Assembly (NCBI RefSeq): GCF_007827465.1
Contig: NZ_VISL01000001.1
Span: forward strand, 997,001 to 1,061,000
From: Dokdonia sp. Hel_I_53
GTDB lineage: Bacteria; Bacteroidota; Bacteroidia; Flavobacteriales; Flavobacteriaceae
Length of the DNA stretch: 64,000 nucleotides
Direction: 5' to 3'
Part shown: positions 28,578-38,009 of the stretch, in pieces
How positions within the stretch are numbered: position 1 is the first letter of the stretch
Layout: each line of letters begins with the position of its first letter
Position numbers and translations under genes: made by a program
The notes under the pieces: generated by a model
Database searches by the model: none
What the model was told of the DNA's origin: nothing
The model's input: the letters and a program-made list of their open reading frames with translations, nothing else

Positions 28578-31016
28578 TTACAAACGTATTTCGAGGGTAG
28601 TATAGAATGTAACTGGCTCTGCGGGTATGATTCCTGGACCAGGATACCCTGTTGCACGTCTTGTAAAGTAAGACTCATCTAAAGCATTATTTACTCCAGC
28701 CTCTAGCTTAAAACGCTTCCAAGTATAGGCTGCCGAAATATCTAGTACTCCGTATGAAGGAATTGTTCCCTCGATACCTCGCTGATTATCATTCACATCT
28801 TGAGGAGCATTTGATGCATCTGTAAATTGCTCAGTTAGGTATGTATATTGCGCACTTGCAGTTAAGTTTTTATAACCAAAATTAATTCCGGTTTTGAAAT
28901 TTACATCTGGAATAAACTCTACTTCCTTACCTTTTACACCAGTTGCATCAGAATTTAAATATTCTGAGCTTGTAAGCGCTAGATTAGTAAACAGTTTGAG
29001 TTTATAATTTGATTGGTCTTCAAAAAATGTGTTTTTTATATTCCAATCAGTAAAAACTTCTAAACCATAGATAAAAGCATCCCCAATGTTACCACGACGC
29101 CTTTTTATACTTCCATCTACATCCTCGAAAAGTACTTCACCTAGTCGATCATTATATTTCACGCCAAAAGCACTAACATCATATGCAAATTTATTGTCAA
29201 TACGACCTCTAGCTCCTAGATCAATTGTATAACCTTCTTCATCCTTTATATTCTCATCCACAACAAATGAGGGATTGACCACTCGTATATCGTTAAAAGT
29301 TACAGAACGATAATTCTGGCTAAGGTTTCCATACAATTCAACGGCTGGAGATAGATCATACGTGGTTCCAATACCAAGTAATAAGAAATTACGTTCAAAA
29401 TCACGATTGTCTGCTATATCATCACTTAGTAGAACATTACCCGCTAGGTCTACCAATATCTCTTTGTAAAAACCAGCGCTCGCTGTTTTTATATACTCAT
29501 ATCTAAAGCCTGGCGTAGCCGTAAACCTATCTGATAGGTTAAAGATATTTTCTCCGAAAATCGCTACATTTTTATTAGGAAAATCAAATTCAGCTTGGCG
29601 TTCATAATTAGGAAACTGCTCTGTCGCAAAACTAAAATCTGCATCGTCTGCCGTAGTTCCAGGTCCTTGCTGCTGACTATTACTTGCATCATAATACTTA
29701 CTTCCTATCAAGAAAACAGCATCCTTCTCTCCTATTTTATATCTCGTGAGCAAGCGCGCCTCTGCTCCCCAGTTTGTAAAGTTATCCACAAGAAGCTCTC
29801 TAGGTTCTTCCAGATCATCTGGTTGTGATACTCTATTCGTTCTAAAACCAACAGCACTGCGTTGTGCGTCTAAGCCAAACACATTTAAACTAAAATCTGT
29901 TTTCTTACTAAAGGCGTGATCAAGCCGTACAGAATATACCTTCCAGTCTACATCAAACCAGTTACGATTACGATTACTAAAGTCTGGGTTTTCTATAAAC
30001 TGAGCATCTGTAAGACCTCCAGCCTGTTTGGCTAGATAATTAAACAAAGTCAATTCTCCGGTTATTCTAGTATTCTCACTAAGCTGGTATGCTGCGTGTG
30101 CAAAGTAATTACGGCTGTTAAACTGAGAGTTAGGTCTCCAGCCATCTCCTTCTTTGTAATTAAAATAGGTGTAATAACTGAATTTACCCACTGTACCGCT
30201 TAGACTATTAAAGGAGGTAAGCAGCCCATAAGAACCCGCAGTTTGCCTTGTTATTAATTCAATATTCTTGTCTTTTACTGGCTCTTTAAATTTAAAATTT
30301 ATCAATCCGCCAAACTGTGTTCCGTACTGTAAAGATGCAGCACCACGTACTACTTGTATTTCCTTAAGCGCCTCTGCCGGCGGTGTGTAATAACTCTCTG
30401 GATAGCCAAGTACATCTGCACTTATATCATAGTTATTCTGTCTAATATTAAAATTGGCAGAGCGGTTAGGGTCTAGGCCACGGCCACCTATATTGAGTTG
30501 CAATCCAGCATCTCCGTTTTCGTAAATATTTAGCCCTACTACCTGACTATAAATTTGTCTAGGTGCATTTGCGGCAAGGTTTGCCGTAAGCTGGTCCACC
30601 AGCACCACTTCACTCTTTTTACCAGCATAAATTGCAGTTCCCTCTACTTTTTTAAGAGAGCGTAATGCAAAAATCTTCTCGCGACGGCTTGTAAGCACCA
30701 CTTCCGAAAGTGATTCTCCAAGCTCTTGAAGGGTATAATTTCTAGTGACATTATTGTTAATAGAAACTTGATCTTCTACAAGCTCATAGGCAAAGCCAAA
30801 AATAACAACAGCATAGTTTCCAGAAGGCACATTCTCAAATGTAAATGCTCCAGAACCATCTGTAGTAGTTACCATATTTGCCTGCCGCACATAGACCTCA
30901 ACCTCTGGAATACCAGCACCAGCGGTATCTGCTACCTTTCCCGAAAAAGAAAATTGAGCACTCAATGAAAGCGCACAGAAAACCAATATTAACGTATTAT
31001 AAACCTTTAATTTCAT
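28578..31016 (-). CDS. TonB-dependent outer-membrane receptor (iron-type)
   Basis: An 812-residue outer-membrane receptor: signal peptide (to about 21), a carboxypeptidase-like regulatory domain (about 22-100), a plug domain containing VRGAASLQYGTQFGG, and a 22-stranded barrel ending in an aromatic, charged strand (TFYTTLEIRL). The FecA-like layout and operon context suggest an iron or iron-chelate substrate. The ATG at 31014-31016 starts a clean signal peptide; the upstream ATG at 31049 adds 11 residues with none. It overlaps the end of the HTTM gene by 20 nt. It is the last gene of the DUF4856-imelysin-HTTM operon. Confidence 0.87.
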   Translation of the reverse strand: MKLKVYNTLILVFCALSLSAQFSFSGKVADTAGAGIPEVEVYVRQANMVTTTDGSGAFTFENVPSGNYAVVIFGFAYELVEDQVSINNNVTRNYTLQELGESLSEVVLTSRREKIFALRSLKKVEGTAIYAGKKSEVVLVDQLTANLAANAPRQIYSQVVGLNIYENGDAGLQLNIGGRGLDPNRSANFNIRQNNYDISADVLGYPESYYTPPAEALKEIQVVRGAASLQYGTQFGGLINFKFKEPVKDKNIELITRQTAGSYGLLTSFNSLSGTVGKFSYYTYFNYKEGDGWRPNSQFNSRNYFAHAAYQLSENTRITGELTLFNYLAKQAGGLTDAQFIENPDFSNRNRNWFDVDWKVYSVRLDHAFSKKTDFSLNVFGLDAQRSAVGFRTNRVSQPDDLEEPRELLVDNFTNWGAEARLLTRYKIGEKDAVFLIGSKYYDASNSQQQGPGTTADDADFSFATEQFPNYERQAEFDFPNKNVAIFGENIFNLSDRFTATPGFRYEYIKTASAGFYKEILVDLAGNVLLSDDIADNRDFERNFLLLGIGTTYDLSPAVELYGNLSQNYRSVTFNDIRVVNPSFVVDENIKDEEGYTIDLGARGRIDNKFAYDVSAFGVKYNDRLGEVLFEDVDGSIKRRRGNIGDAFIYGLEVFTDWNIKNTFFEDQSNYKLKLFTNLALTSSEYLNSDATGVKGKEVEFIPDVNFKTGINFGYKNLTASAQYTYLTEQFTDASNAPQDVNDNQRGIEGTIPSYGVLDISAAYTWKRFKLEAGVNNALDESYFTRRATGYPGPGIIPAEPVTFYTTLEIRL

Positions 31017-32376
31017 CTGTAAATGGTATAATCCAATTTTTATGCGCAAATGAATCTTCTATTTGCGCAAGATCCACTTTTGGATCAATATAGGTTGTAC
31101 TCAACCTACCATTAAGAGCAACGTAAGATTCAACATAGACTTCTACCTCTTGATGACCTTGACTCTCAAAATGGTCGCGAAGATAGTGAGCATATTCTAA
31201 AATAAAGTCTGGCTGGAAACTCATTTGTTTTTCTTGTAGTGGTGTCAAGAAATCTGTATTATCTGCATAGAATCGCTTTCCGCTTACACCGTCTACTATT
31301 TTAAATTGCGCATAGCCAGATTTCTCCATAAGCATCACTCTCCATGAAAATCTGTAACCTTCTTCTGTCCAGAATAACTCTCCAGGATATGCTAGGTAAC
31401 GCCATGGCAAGAGGAGTTGGATAGCAAAAAACATTGCTACTATAATTACTGAAACCTTTGCTAGATTAGAATTTCTAAATGTATAATGCTGTGTAGTTTC
31501 TAATAACTGTTGTGGATATTTTACCGCTTTCGCGAAAGCGTAAATAATCCTTTTATGAAAACCTGCATCAAAGAAAATCAACGCGCTCACTATCATCACA
31601 TACGGAAACATCCCGATAGGAAATAATACGCGTGTGAGCACATGGAAAATAATAACCATGATAAAAGCAAAAGGTCTCGACTTGCGCCAGAGCAGTAAAA
31701 ATGGAATAAATAAGTCATAACCCGCTCCAAACCAACTAAAAACATGTTGCACCCATTCTTGACCCAATAAATCGCCTATTAAAGGAATATCGAACTTAGA
31801 AGGTAACCAAATTTTAAGCGGCATAGCCTCAAGAAGCCAGTCGCTATTAAGTTTTGCGAGACCAGCATACACATAAACAATACCCAAAAGCAGTTTTATA
31901 CTATCTATTGTCCATCGAGGTACAAATTGAATAGGTGTAGTGGTACGCTTTCGCGAAAGCTGTAACGCATCGATCGAAAAATAAGAACCTGCAGGTATAA
32001 AAATCATCAGGAAGCTAAGCATACTGATGAAGTAGTAGTGATTGAGATACATGGTTTTATCCATGAGCTCTATGTAAGTAAAGCTTAAAAAGAATAAAGT
32101 GATTGCCAAACGGTATTTATAACCTAGGGTAATCATGATCGTACTGAACGCACATATTGCAAATAATAAATAGGTGTAATTCCCAAAAGGACGCACCCAC
32201 TCAAAACCATAAAATGTAAAATGGAAGGATGGCGAGATATAGAATTTTTCAATCCACCCGTAACTCCAGAATCTGATAAGACTGGCTAGCATGAGCAAAC
32301 CAAAAGACACACGAAAGACCGCTAGTGGTGCGGCCTCTCCTTGTGTATTTAAATATCTTTTGACTTGCTGTATCAT
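30997..32376 (-). CDS. HTTM-domain multi-pass membrane protein (gamma-carboxylase-like)
   Basis: A 459-residue integral membrane protein with about eight to ten hydrophobic segments in residues 20-310 and a soluble C-terminal part. The layout, including RWTIDSIKLLLGIVYVYAGL, fits the HTTM family related to vitamin-K-dependent gamma-glutamyl carboxylase. The activity in bacteria is unknown. It is seven nt after imelysin and overlaps the TonB receptor, so all four genes are cotranscribed. Two palindrome copies lie within it: one encodes AFAKA just after a membrane segment and one LSRKR in a basic loop. Confidence 0.78.
   Translation of the reverse strand: MIQQVKRYLNTQGEAAPLAVFRVSFGLLMLASLIRFWSYGWIEKFYISPSFHFTFYGFEWVRPFGNYTYLLFAICAFSTIMITLGYKYRLAITLFFLSFTYIELMDKTMYLNHYYFISMLSFLMIFIPAGSYFSIDALQLSRKRTTTPIQFVPRWTIDSIKLLLGIVYVYAGLAKLNSDWLLEAMPLKIWLPSKFDIPLIGDLLGQEWVQHVFSWFGAGYDLFIPFLLLWRKSRPFAFIMVIIFHVLTRVLFPIGMFPYVMIVSALIFFDAGFHKRIIYAFAKAVKYPQQLLETTQHYTFRNSNLAKVSVIIVAMFFAIQLLLPWRYLAYPGELFWTEEGYRFSWRVMLMEKSGYAQFKIVDGVSGKRFYADNTDFLTPLQEKQMSFQPDFILEYAHYLRDHFESQGHQEVEVYVESYVALNGRLSTTYIDPKVDLAQIEDSFAHKNWIIPFTDEIKGL
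31526..31539. repeat. Dispersed palindrome, exact core, inside the HTTM gene (copy 1)
   Basis: It encodes AFAKA and is 421 bp from the next copy, the tightest pair in the window. Confidence 0.95.
31947..31960. repeat. Dispersed palindrome, exact core, inside the HTTM gene (copy 2)
   Basis: This is the only coding copy read in the LSRKR frame. Confidence 0.95.
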
Positions 32377-32383
32377 CTAAGAT

Positions 32384-33505
32384 CTAATCTCCGTCTGCAT
32401 CTGCAAAGTCAATGCTAATACTCATCGCGCTTACCATATCTACTTTGAGAAGAGGCACTAGACGTTGTACTTCATTATAAGACTCCAAAAATGAAACTGT
32501 GGAATTTTCTGTGAGTTCGCTTTCAAATGATCCAAGTGCTGCCACAGATGTACGTGCTACATCAAATTGTGAGTTTATAATGTCACTAAGATCAACACCG
32601 TCTTTAATAGCATTAAGCTCCTCAAGGTAAGATGATAAACTTTCGCCCTGAGCGCTTGTATTATAAGCTATACCATTAAAGAAGTCTTGTGTTGCATCTA
32701 GACCTACTAAGAAAAATTCTTTGGAAAGGTCTCCTGCATACAATGCTTCAAGGTTTCCAACCTCTACGTTACCAGAAAATACGCCTCCGGGAATTCCCAT
32801 TTTACCAGCACGTAAGAATTTCTCATAATAAAATATGTAGTCGTTAACTAAACGATCTGTAGATGCCGTTGCAGAGGCTCCATCATTATCTATAAATGTT
32901 GCTCTATAAGAACCTTGCCACTCGCTTAAAACCGATGCTGTAAGTTGCTTCATATCTGCAACAACATCATTTAAATACTGCTTGTAAGCAGCTCCATCTG
33001 TCCCGTTATAAACAGCGAGAATTGCCGTCTCGTCTGCTCCTAGACCGTATAATAAGTAATCTATTGCAGGAAAACCTTTAGCAGAGCGGTTAGATGAAAG
33101 TTCAAAATCATAAGAACCGTTATCAATGTTATTCTCTATGGTTGTAACATTTGCTGGGTAAATATTTACGTTAAGACGTAGGTTCACCGTTTCGGCTGGG
33201 CCTATTTCAAACATAGAAACTCGCTGCCATGTGGTGTAAGCGTCTACCCATGCAGCACGTACTGCGGTAAGATCACTCGCATCTGCAGTAAATGCTGCTG
33301 TTGCGCTTTCTAACGTATTTACCTTTGCATTAAAGTCTACATAACCTGGAACAATGATATTGTCTGCCCAGTTAGTAAGCATCGCGCTACGATCAAAATT
33401 ACCTGTGTTATCTGATCCACTATCGTCTGTTGTAATGGTTGTGTCATCACTACCACATGCATAAAAGAACAAAGCAATTGCTATAATTCCAAAAATCTTT
33501 TTCAT
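32384..33505 (-). CDS. Imelysin-family lipoprotein (M75-like)
   Basis: A 373-residue lipoprotein (FFYACGSD, Cys17) with the helical imelysin fold, including WQRVSMFEIGP and GFPAIDYLLYG (about 144-154). In EfeO and classical imelysins the latter position reads GxHxxE, the putative metal site; here His is Pro and Glu is Asp, as I recall for a Bacteroidetes subgroup. A function in periplasmic iron binding is inferred from family and from the TonB receptor downstream. It lies between the DUF4856 and HTTM genes, and the 67-nt gap upstream holds a hairpin. Confidence 0.82.
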   Translation of the reverse strand: MKKIFGIIAIALFFYACGSDDTTITTDDSGSDNTGNFDRSAMLTNWADNIIVPGYVDFNAKVNTLESATAAFTADASDLTAVRAAWVDAYTTWQRVSMFEIGPAETVNLRLNVNIYPANVTTIENNIDNGSYDFELSSNRSAKGFPAIDYLLYGLGADETAILAVYNGTDGAAYKQYLNDVVADMKQLTASVLSEWQGSYRATFIDNDGASATASTDRLVNDYIFYYEKFLRAGKMGIPGGVFSGNVEVGNLEALYAGDLSKEFFLVGLDATQDFFNGIAYNTSAQGESLSSYLEELNAIKDGVDLSDIINSQFDVARTSVAALGSFESELTENSTVSFLESYNEVQRLVPLLKVDMVSAMSISIDFADADGD

Positions 33506-33531
33506 AGTTAATTCCTCTTTTTACCACCAAA

Positions 33532-33551
33532 AGGGAGCCAATGGGCTCCCT
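33532..33551 (-). terminator. Hairpin between DUF4856 and imelysin genes
   Basis: Arms 33532-33539 and 33544-33551 form an 8-bp GC-rich stem with a 4-nt loop; only four T follow on the minus strand. It may attenuate, or stabilise the upstream message. Confidence 0.45.
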
Positions 33552-33572
33552 GTTAGTAGGTGTTATCTCCTA

Positions 33573-34781
33573 TTAGCTAGCTGCCTGCTCTAGTGTGAAG
33601 TCAAAACGGTCTGCTATTGTATTTGAAATTGAATCTAGTGTTTCAGGTGTAACTTCCCATAGTCCGTTACCAGCTGTAAGTTGGCTTACAATTTCTTGCA
33701 CTTCTTCTCTAGATAAGTAAGGTGCATCTGTATCAGGGTTACGCGTAAATTGTAAACTATATACAAATCCAAAACCTTCTGATAAGTCATGGAATGCAGT
33801 TCCATAATTACCCTGCTCTACTGCATTTTTACCTTGTTGTAAGTAATAAATTGCTCTTACTCCAATAACCTCAGAAATTTTTGTTCTCAAGATCTCTGCT
33901 TGCTCATCTCTTAATTCGTAGTCCTTTGCAACGATTGCTGCACGACCTAGTTTAAAAGCATCAAAAACATCTTGGGCGATACCTGCAAAATCTTCATCTC
34001 CATCTACACGACCCAAGTATCTGTTTAAAAAGTAATCATCTGTACCTATGGTAGCATTTGCATTTGCTGGATCTACACTGTTACCAAAGAGATATCCAAA
34101 AGCCTCATCCCACTTATGCTCCATATCTGTATATGCCTTATCCTCTACAAGTACATCTGCATCATTATCTGCTACGTTAGTACCTGCATCTAATACATTT
34201 GTACCTAGGTAATTATTAAGCATCTGATCTACCATTAAGGCACCTATAAGACTTTTTGCAACTACTTGATTATATTCTAAACCATTTGCTGCTACATAAC
34301 GCGTACTTTCGCCATCTGCTATTTGACCCGCAACACCTACAGAGGCTTGTGTATTTTGAGCTGGAAATACTTCATTTATTTGTGTTGTGAAGTGTGATTC
34401 TATATACTCTCTAATTTGGGCTGAGGCAGCTGCATTTGTAGAAAAGTAATCTGTAGAAGCAGCTACTTTGCTTTTTACACTTTTATCTGATGCATTAAGA
34501 TCATCACTTTCAAACGGTGTATTCTCGTTTGCAAACATATTTGATAAAGATGCTATTGAAGCATTTTCAAAATCAATCATTTCGCCCACAATCTCTTGCG
34601 CCATGGCAATACGTGTTGTTTGTCCTGAGAAGCTTACGGTGCTTTCTCCATTTCTTTCAAATGAGTATGATGCTGGTGCAACTACTTCGATTTCTGGCTC
34701 TATTATTAAAATATCGTCATCCTCACAAGATGTGAAGGCGATGGTCGTAATGGCTAGTGCTATTGGTAAGAAGTTTTTCAT
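33573..34781 (-). CDS. DUF4856 lipoprotein
   Basis: A 402-residue lipoprotein (FTSCEDDD, Cys about 19). It is a DUF4856-type protein, mostly helical, with the conserved HKWDEAFGYLFG segment (about 230) and the region FLNRYLGRVDGD. No enzyme motif is visible. DUF4856 genes sit beside imelysin and TonB receptors in many flavobacteria, so a role in periplasmic iron handling is inferred. It is the first gene of the operon, with a good promoter. Confidence 0.82.
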   Translation of the reverse strand: MKNFLPIALAITTIAFTSCEDDDILIIEPEIEVVAPASYSFERNGESTVSFSGQTTRIAMAQEIVGEMIDFENASIASLSNMFANENTPFESDDLNASDKSVKSKVAASTDYFSTNAAASAQIREYIESHFTTQINEVFPAQNTQASVGVAGQIADGESTRYVAANGLEYNQVVAKSLIGALMVDQMLNNYLGTNVLDAGTNVADNDADVLVEDKAYTDMEHKWDEAFGYLFGNSVDPANANATIGTDDYFLNRYLGRVDGDEDFAGIAQDVFDAFKLGRAAIVAKDYELRDEQAEILRTKISEVIGVRAIYYLQQGKNAVEQGNYGTAFHDLSEGFGFVYSLQFTRNPDTDAPYLSREEVQEIVSQLTAGNGLWEVTPETLDSISNTIADRFDFTLEQAAS

Positions 34782-34824
34782 GTTTATTTAGACTTAATAT
34801 AAATAGTGAATTTGTTTACGACGG

Positions 34825-34855
34825 CAAAAATACTATTGACTTTTAATTTGCACAA
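34825..34855 (-). promoter_or_regulatory. Bacteroidetes-type promoter of the DUF4856-imelysin-HTTM-TonB operon
   Basis: On the minus strand TTG (34853-34855) and TATTTTTG (34825-34832) are separated by 20 bp. The -7 box ends 44 nt before the ATG. A Fur-like site was not recognised. Confidence 0.6.
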
Positions 34856-34970
34856 GTTTATTTAGAATAAATTAAAATAAGATGAATTAATTAGAAAGAT
34901 AACCTGTGTTACTAACTGTTCTACAGTATATTAAAACACTTATATTTTACGGTAGTTATCTAAAACAAAT

Positions 34971-34997
34971 AGCCTCATTAGTATTAATAATGAGGCT
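34971..34997 (-). terminator. Terminator of rhlE
   Basis: Arms 34971-34980 and 34988-34997 pair over 10 bp. The minus-strand T tract is weak (ATTTG). Confidence 0.55.
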
Positions 34998-35027
34998 TTT
35001 TATAAAATATGGTTGGCAAAATAATAA

Positions 35028-36314
35028 TTAACGCCTTCTCCTACTAGCGGTAGTTTTTGATTTTCTGTCACCAGAACTAGGTCTGCTATTACTTTTTTGA
35101 GAACCGCCTCTAGCGTTACGGCGTCCCTTTTGATGTCTAGCTTTATTTTCGGCAGCCTCTTTTTTTAATTGCTCTATAGTATCTGTAGGTTGAAAACCTT
35201 CAACGACTTCACTTTGTAATTTTTCGCCTAATAGCTTTTCTATGCCTCTTACGTATTCTACTTCATCTACGCCTACCAGAGAAATTGCTTGACCGCTGGC
35301 TCCTGCTCTACCCGTACGACCAATACGATGCACATAATCTTCTGGTACATTAGGTAATTCATAATTTATTACATGGGGAAGCAATGGTATATCTAAGCCT
35401 CTTGCTGCAATATCTGTAGCTACAAGCACTCTAATTTTGCCAGATTTAAAACCGTCTAAAGCTTTGACTCTAGCATTCTGAGTTTTGTTTCCATGAATAG
35501 CAGCAGAGGTTATGCCCGCTTTGTCTAATTTTTGACTTAATCTATTAGCACCGTGCTTAGTTCTTGTAAAAACAAGAACTTGATCCCAATTACCATCCTT
35601 AATGAATTTGGTAATCAATTCCGTTTTACGAGACTTGTCAACTCTGTATGTTTTCTGCTCTACTTTTTCTGCCGTTGTATTTTCTGGAGTGGCTTCTACC
35701 AAAATTGGATTGGTTAAAAAGTTATTTGCCAGAGATTTAATTTCTTTAGAAAATGTTGCGCTAAATAAAAGATTCTGTCTTTTTTCAGGAATAAGTTTCA
35801 ATACTTTTTTGATATCATGAATAAAGCCCATATCAAGCATTCTATCTGCTTCATCAAGCACTAAAAACTCAATGTTTGATAAACTTAAAAGTCCCTGATT
35901 TTCTAGATCGAGTAAACGACCTGGTGTAGCAACCAGAATATCAATTCCTTGACGTATGGTACGCACCTGCGGATTTTGATTGACTCCACCAAAAATTACC
36001 GTAGACTTCACATCTAGGTATTTACTATACTCTCTTACATTATCATAAATTTGAGCGGCCAGTTCACGCGTAGGTGTGAGTACTAATGCTCTTATTTTAC
36101 GTTTACCACGATGTGGATTTTCGGTAATTATCTGTAACATGGGAAGTGTAAAACCTGCGGTTTTACCAGTTCCTGTTTGTGCACTTGCTAGTACATCTCT
36201 TCCTTTTAAAACTTGTGGTATTGCTTTTTCTTGAATAGGTGAAGGCGTTGTATAGCCTTTTTCGCTCACAGCTTTGAGCAGGGCATCAGATAGCCCTAAT
36301 TTTTTAAATGACAT
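35028..36314 (-). CDS. rhlE: DEAD-box RNA helicase, RhlE type
   Basis: A 428-residue cytoplasmic helicase with Q motif ([10 protein letters not shown]), Walker A AQTGTGKT (about 44-51), [13 protein letters not shown] (about 154-157), SAT, and [10 protein letters not shown]. The C-terminal 60 residues are basic and low complexity, fitting RNA binding. The RhlE subgroup acts in ribosome assembly and RNA decay; exact role here is not shown. A palindrome copy lies upstream of the gene's start. Confidence 0.9.
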   Translation of the reverse strand: MSFKKLGLSDALLKAVSEKGYTTPSPIQEKAIPQVLKGRDVLASAQTGTGKTAGFTLPMLQIITENPHRGKRKIRALVLTPTRELAAQIYDNVREYSKYLDVKSTVIFGGVNQNPQVRTIRQGIDILVATPGRLLDLENQGLLSLSNIEFLVLDEADRMLDMGFIHDIKKVLKLIPEKRQNLLFSATFSKEIKSLANNFLTNPILVEATPENTTAEKVEQKTYRVDKSRKTELITKFIKDGNWDQVLVFTRTKHGANRLSQKLDKAGITSAAIHGNKTQNARVKALDGFKSGKIRVLVATDIAARGLDIPLLPHVINYELPNVPEDYVHRIGRTGRAGASGQAISLVGVDEVEYVRGIEKLLGEKLQSEVVEGFQPTDTIEQLKKEAAENKARHQKGRRNARGGSQKSNSRPSSGDRKSKTTASRRRR

Positions 36315-36419
36315 AAATAGGTTTTGTGAAATGACCTATATGTAGCCACTCCTTTAAGCCGGCGAAGGTATCACTAATTAATGGATATTATGGGTTTTAG
36401 AGGTGAATAGCACCATTTC

Positions 36420-36433
36420 GCTTTCGCGAAAGC
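36420..36433. repeat. Dispersed palindrome, exact core, intergenic
   Basis: It lies 10 nt beyond the stop of the Kdo-kinase-like gene and about 100 nt upstream of rhlE. Confidence 0.95.
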
Positions 36434-36442
36434 GTAAAAAAT

Positions 36443-37198
36443 CTACTTTTTCCAAAATTTAAGTCGCTTCTTTACAAGCTTCTTTTTGTAGAAAGCTTCC
36501 TGGAAGTCTGCTATTTCTTGAAACATAGCCTCAAACACTTCATCAAAAGAATGACCACTTAATACTGCATACTCTCTAGCCATGATGATGATATCTTCTT
36601 CTCGAGGTGATAATCTAGCAAAATTGCGCATGCGAGCTTTAAAGTCCATTGGACCAAATTTCATTCGATTTAAATCTACCAAATAAAAATCATAGCCTTC
36701 ATCCTTTATGACAATAAGCGTATTGCCTAACGAATGATCAAGGAAGTTAATTTCCTTTTGATGTAATTCATACGTAAAGGCCGTAAATGCTTTTAAAATC
36801 TTCTCATTACCTAAATAGGGTGATTCTTTACACAAATCTCTATAGGTAAGATCATAACTTAGGTGATTACTTACATAGTAACTCTTCCCAAAGAGAAGGC
36901 CTTCCTCCTCAAAATAGGCTATAGGTTGTGGAGTTAAAACACCTCTTTCTAAAAGAATATGGGCATATTCAAAAGAACGGCGTGCTTTTGAATCTCTAAA
37001 AGATTTATAAGCAACACGATTAACAAGGTTAGGTACTTTAAATGATTTTACGTTTATGGTAACGTTCCCTAGATCAAAAAGTTTAAGAGAGTTACGCTTG
37101 CGTTCATCAAACTTTTTGCCGCTAGTATCAAAGTTTATAATGCACTTTTCAATAGCCGTTTTATCTCCCGCAAATGTTTTTGAAAATACCGTTTTCAC
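36443..37198 (-). CDS. Kdo-kinase-like lipopolysaccharide kinase
   Basis: A 251-residue protein kinase-like enzyme of the KdkA/LPS kinase type (PF06293). It has NRVAYKSFRDSKARRSFEYA (beta3/alphaC region), INFLDHSLGNTLI (catalytic loop with His and Asn) and YLVDLNRMKF (metal-binding Asp). Members phosphorylate the Kdo or heptose core of lipopolysaccharide at the inner membrane. The frame is open to 37279, but that extension overlaps the divergent gene. I choose the GTG at 37196-37198, giving the usual MKTVFS N-terminus; a -7 box lies six bases upstream, so the message may be leaderless. Confidence 0.78.
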   Translation of the reverse strand: MKTVFSKTFAGDKTAIEKCIINFDTSGKKFDERKRNSLKLFDLGNVTINVKSFKVPNLVNRVAYKSFRDSKARRSFEYAHILLERGVLTPQPIAYFEEEGLLFGKSYYVSNHLSYDLTYRDLCKESPYLGNEKILKAFTAFTYELHQKEINFLDHSLGNTLIVIKDEGYDFYLVDLNRMKFGPMDFKARMRNFARLSPREEDIIIMAREYAVLSGHSFDEVFEAMFQEIADFQEAFYKKKLVKKRLKFWKK

Positions 37199-37203
37199 AA
37201 TGG

Positions 37204-37211
37204 CAAAGCTA
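37204..37211 (-). promoter_or_regulatory. Candidate -7 box for the Kdo-kinase-like gene
   Basis: CAAAGCTA reads TAGCTTTG on the minus strand, only 5 nt from the GTG start; a leaderless message is implied. Confidence 0.35.
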
Positions 37212-37318
37212 CAAGAATATTGATAAATAATTCTTTGGAATCTTCTATTTAAATATCCTGAAAAGCGTTGTGATTGCAATTACATTGTCAAAACGTGAGT
37301 AAACACTACTTTTCTATT

Positions 37319-37326
37319 TATTTTTG
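37319..37326 (+). promoter_or_regulatory. Candidate -7 box for tsaC
   Basis: TATTTTTG ends 7 nt before the ATG at 37334, so the leader should be very short. The -33 is unclear. Confidence 0.35.
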
Positions 37327-37333
37327 CAGCATT

Positions 37334-37894
37334 ATGAAAGAAGATCACGACAAGGCACTAGCTGTTTTAAAAAGAGGAGGTTTGATATTATACCCTACAG
37401 ACACTGTTTGGGGTATAGGATGTGACGCAACAAATCCTGATGCCATTGATAAAGTATATGCATTAAAAAAACGTGCAGAAGCACAGTCCCTCATTTGTCT
37501 TGTAAGTGATTTTAAAATGCTTAATCAATATATAGAAAACATACCTGAAGTGGCATATGACATCTTAAAATATGCTGATAAACCGACTACAGTAATCTAT
37601 GACGACCCAATACGCATCGCTACAAATGTTATTGCGCCAGATAATAGTACTGCATTTCGTGTTTGTCGTAATAAATTTTGCAATTTTTTATTGAAAAAAT
37701 TTAGGAAACCCATCGTTTCTACTAGTGCAAACGTTAGTGGGCAACCTACACCTATGTCATTCAGTGAGATTTCACAAGAAATTAAGGACGGCGTAGATTA
37801 TATCGTATCTATTGATCAAAAAAGAAAATCCTCTAAGCCTAGCGCAATTATAAAACTTACCGAAGATGGAAAGGTAAGTGTCATACGCAAATAA
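37334..37894 (+). CDS. tsaC: L-threonylcarbamoyladenylate synthase, Sua5/YciO/YrdC family
   Basis: A 186-residue protein with LYPTDTVWGIGCDA (about 17-30), KKRAEAQSLICLV and SANVSGQPTP, the core motifs of the Sua5/YrdC fold. These enzymes make threonylcarbamoyl-AMP for the t6A37 modification of tRNA. It lacks the Sua5 C-terminal domain, so is of TsaC type; the YciO paralogue cannot be excluded by eye. The upstream ATG-less extension to 37274 is rejected for overlapping the divergent gene and the -7 box. The next gene, cca, is also tRNA-related. Confidence 0.82.
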   Translation: MKEDHDKALAVLKRGGLILYPTDTVWGIGCDATNPDAIDKVYALKKRAEAQSLICLVSDFKMLNQYIENIPEVAYDILKYADKPTTVIYDDPIRIATNVIAPDNSTAFRVCRNKFCNFLLKKFRKPIVSTSANVSGQPTPMSFSEISQEIKDGVDYIVSIDQKRKSSKPSAIIKLTEDGKVSVIRK

Positions 37895-37895
37895 A

Positions 37896-37909
37896 GCTTT
37901 CGCGAAAGC
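37896..37909. repeat. Dispersed palindrome, exact core, just after the tsaC stop
   Basis: It starts two bases after the tsaC stop codon (37892-37894). Confidence 0.95.
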
Positions 37910-38009
37910 GGGAACTTAAATTTTGAAAGACAATCCTCTAAAGATCATTTGTAATGATTTAATATCTAGCACTGGCTAAAAATTATTACAAGACATTTTA
38001 TTAGTACCA

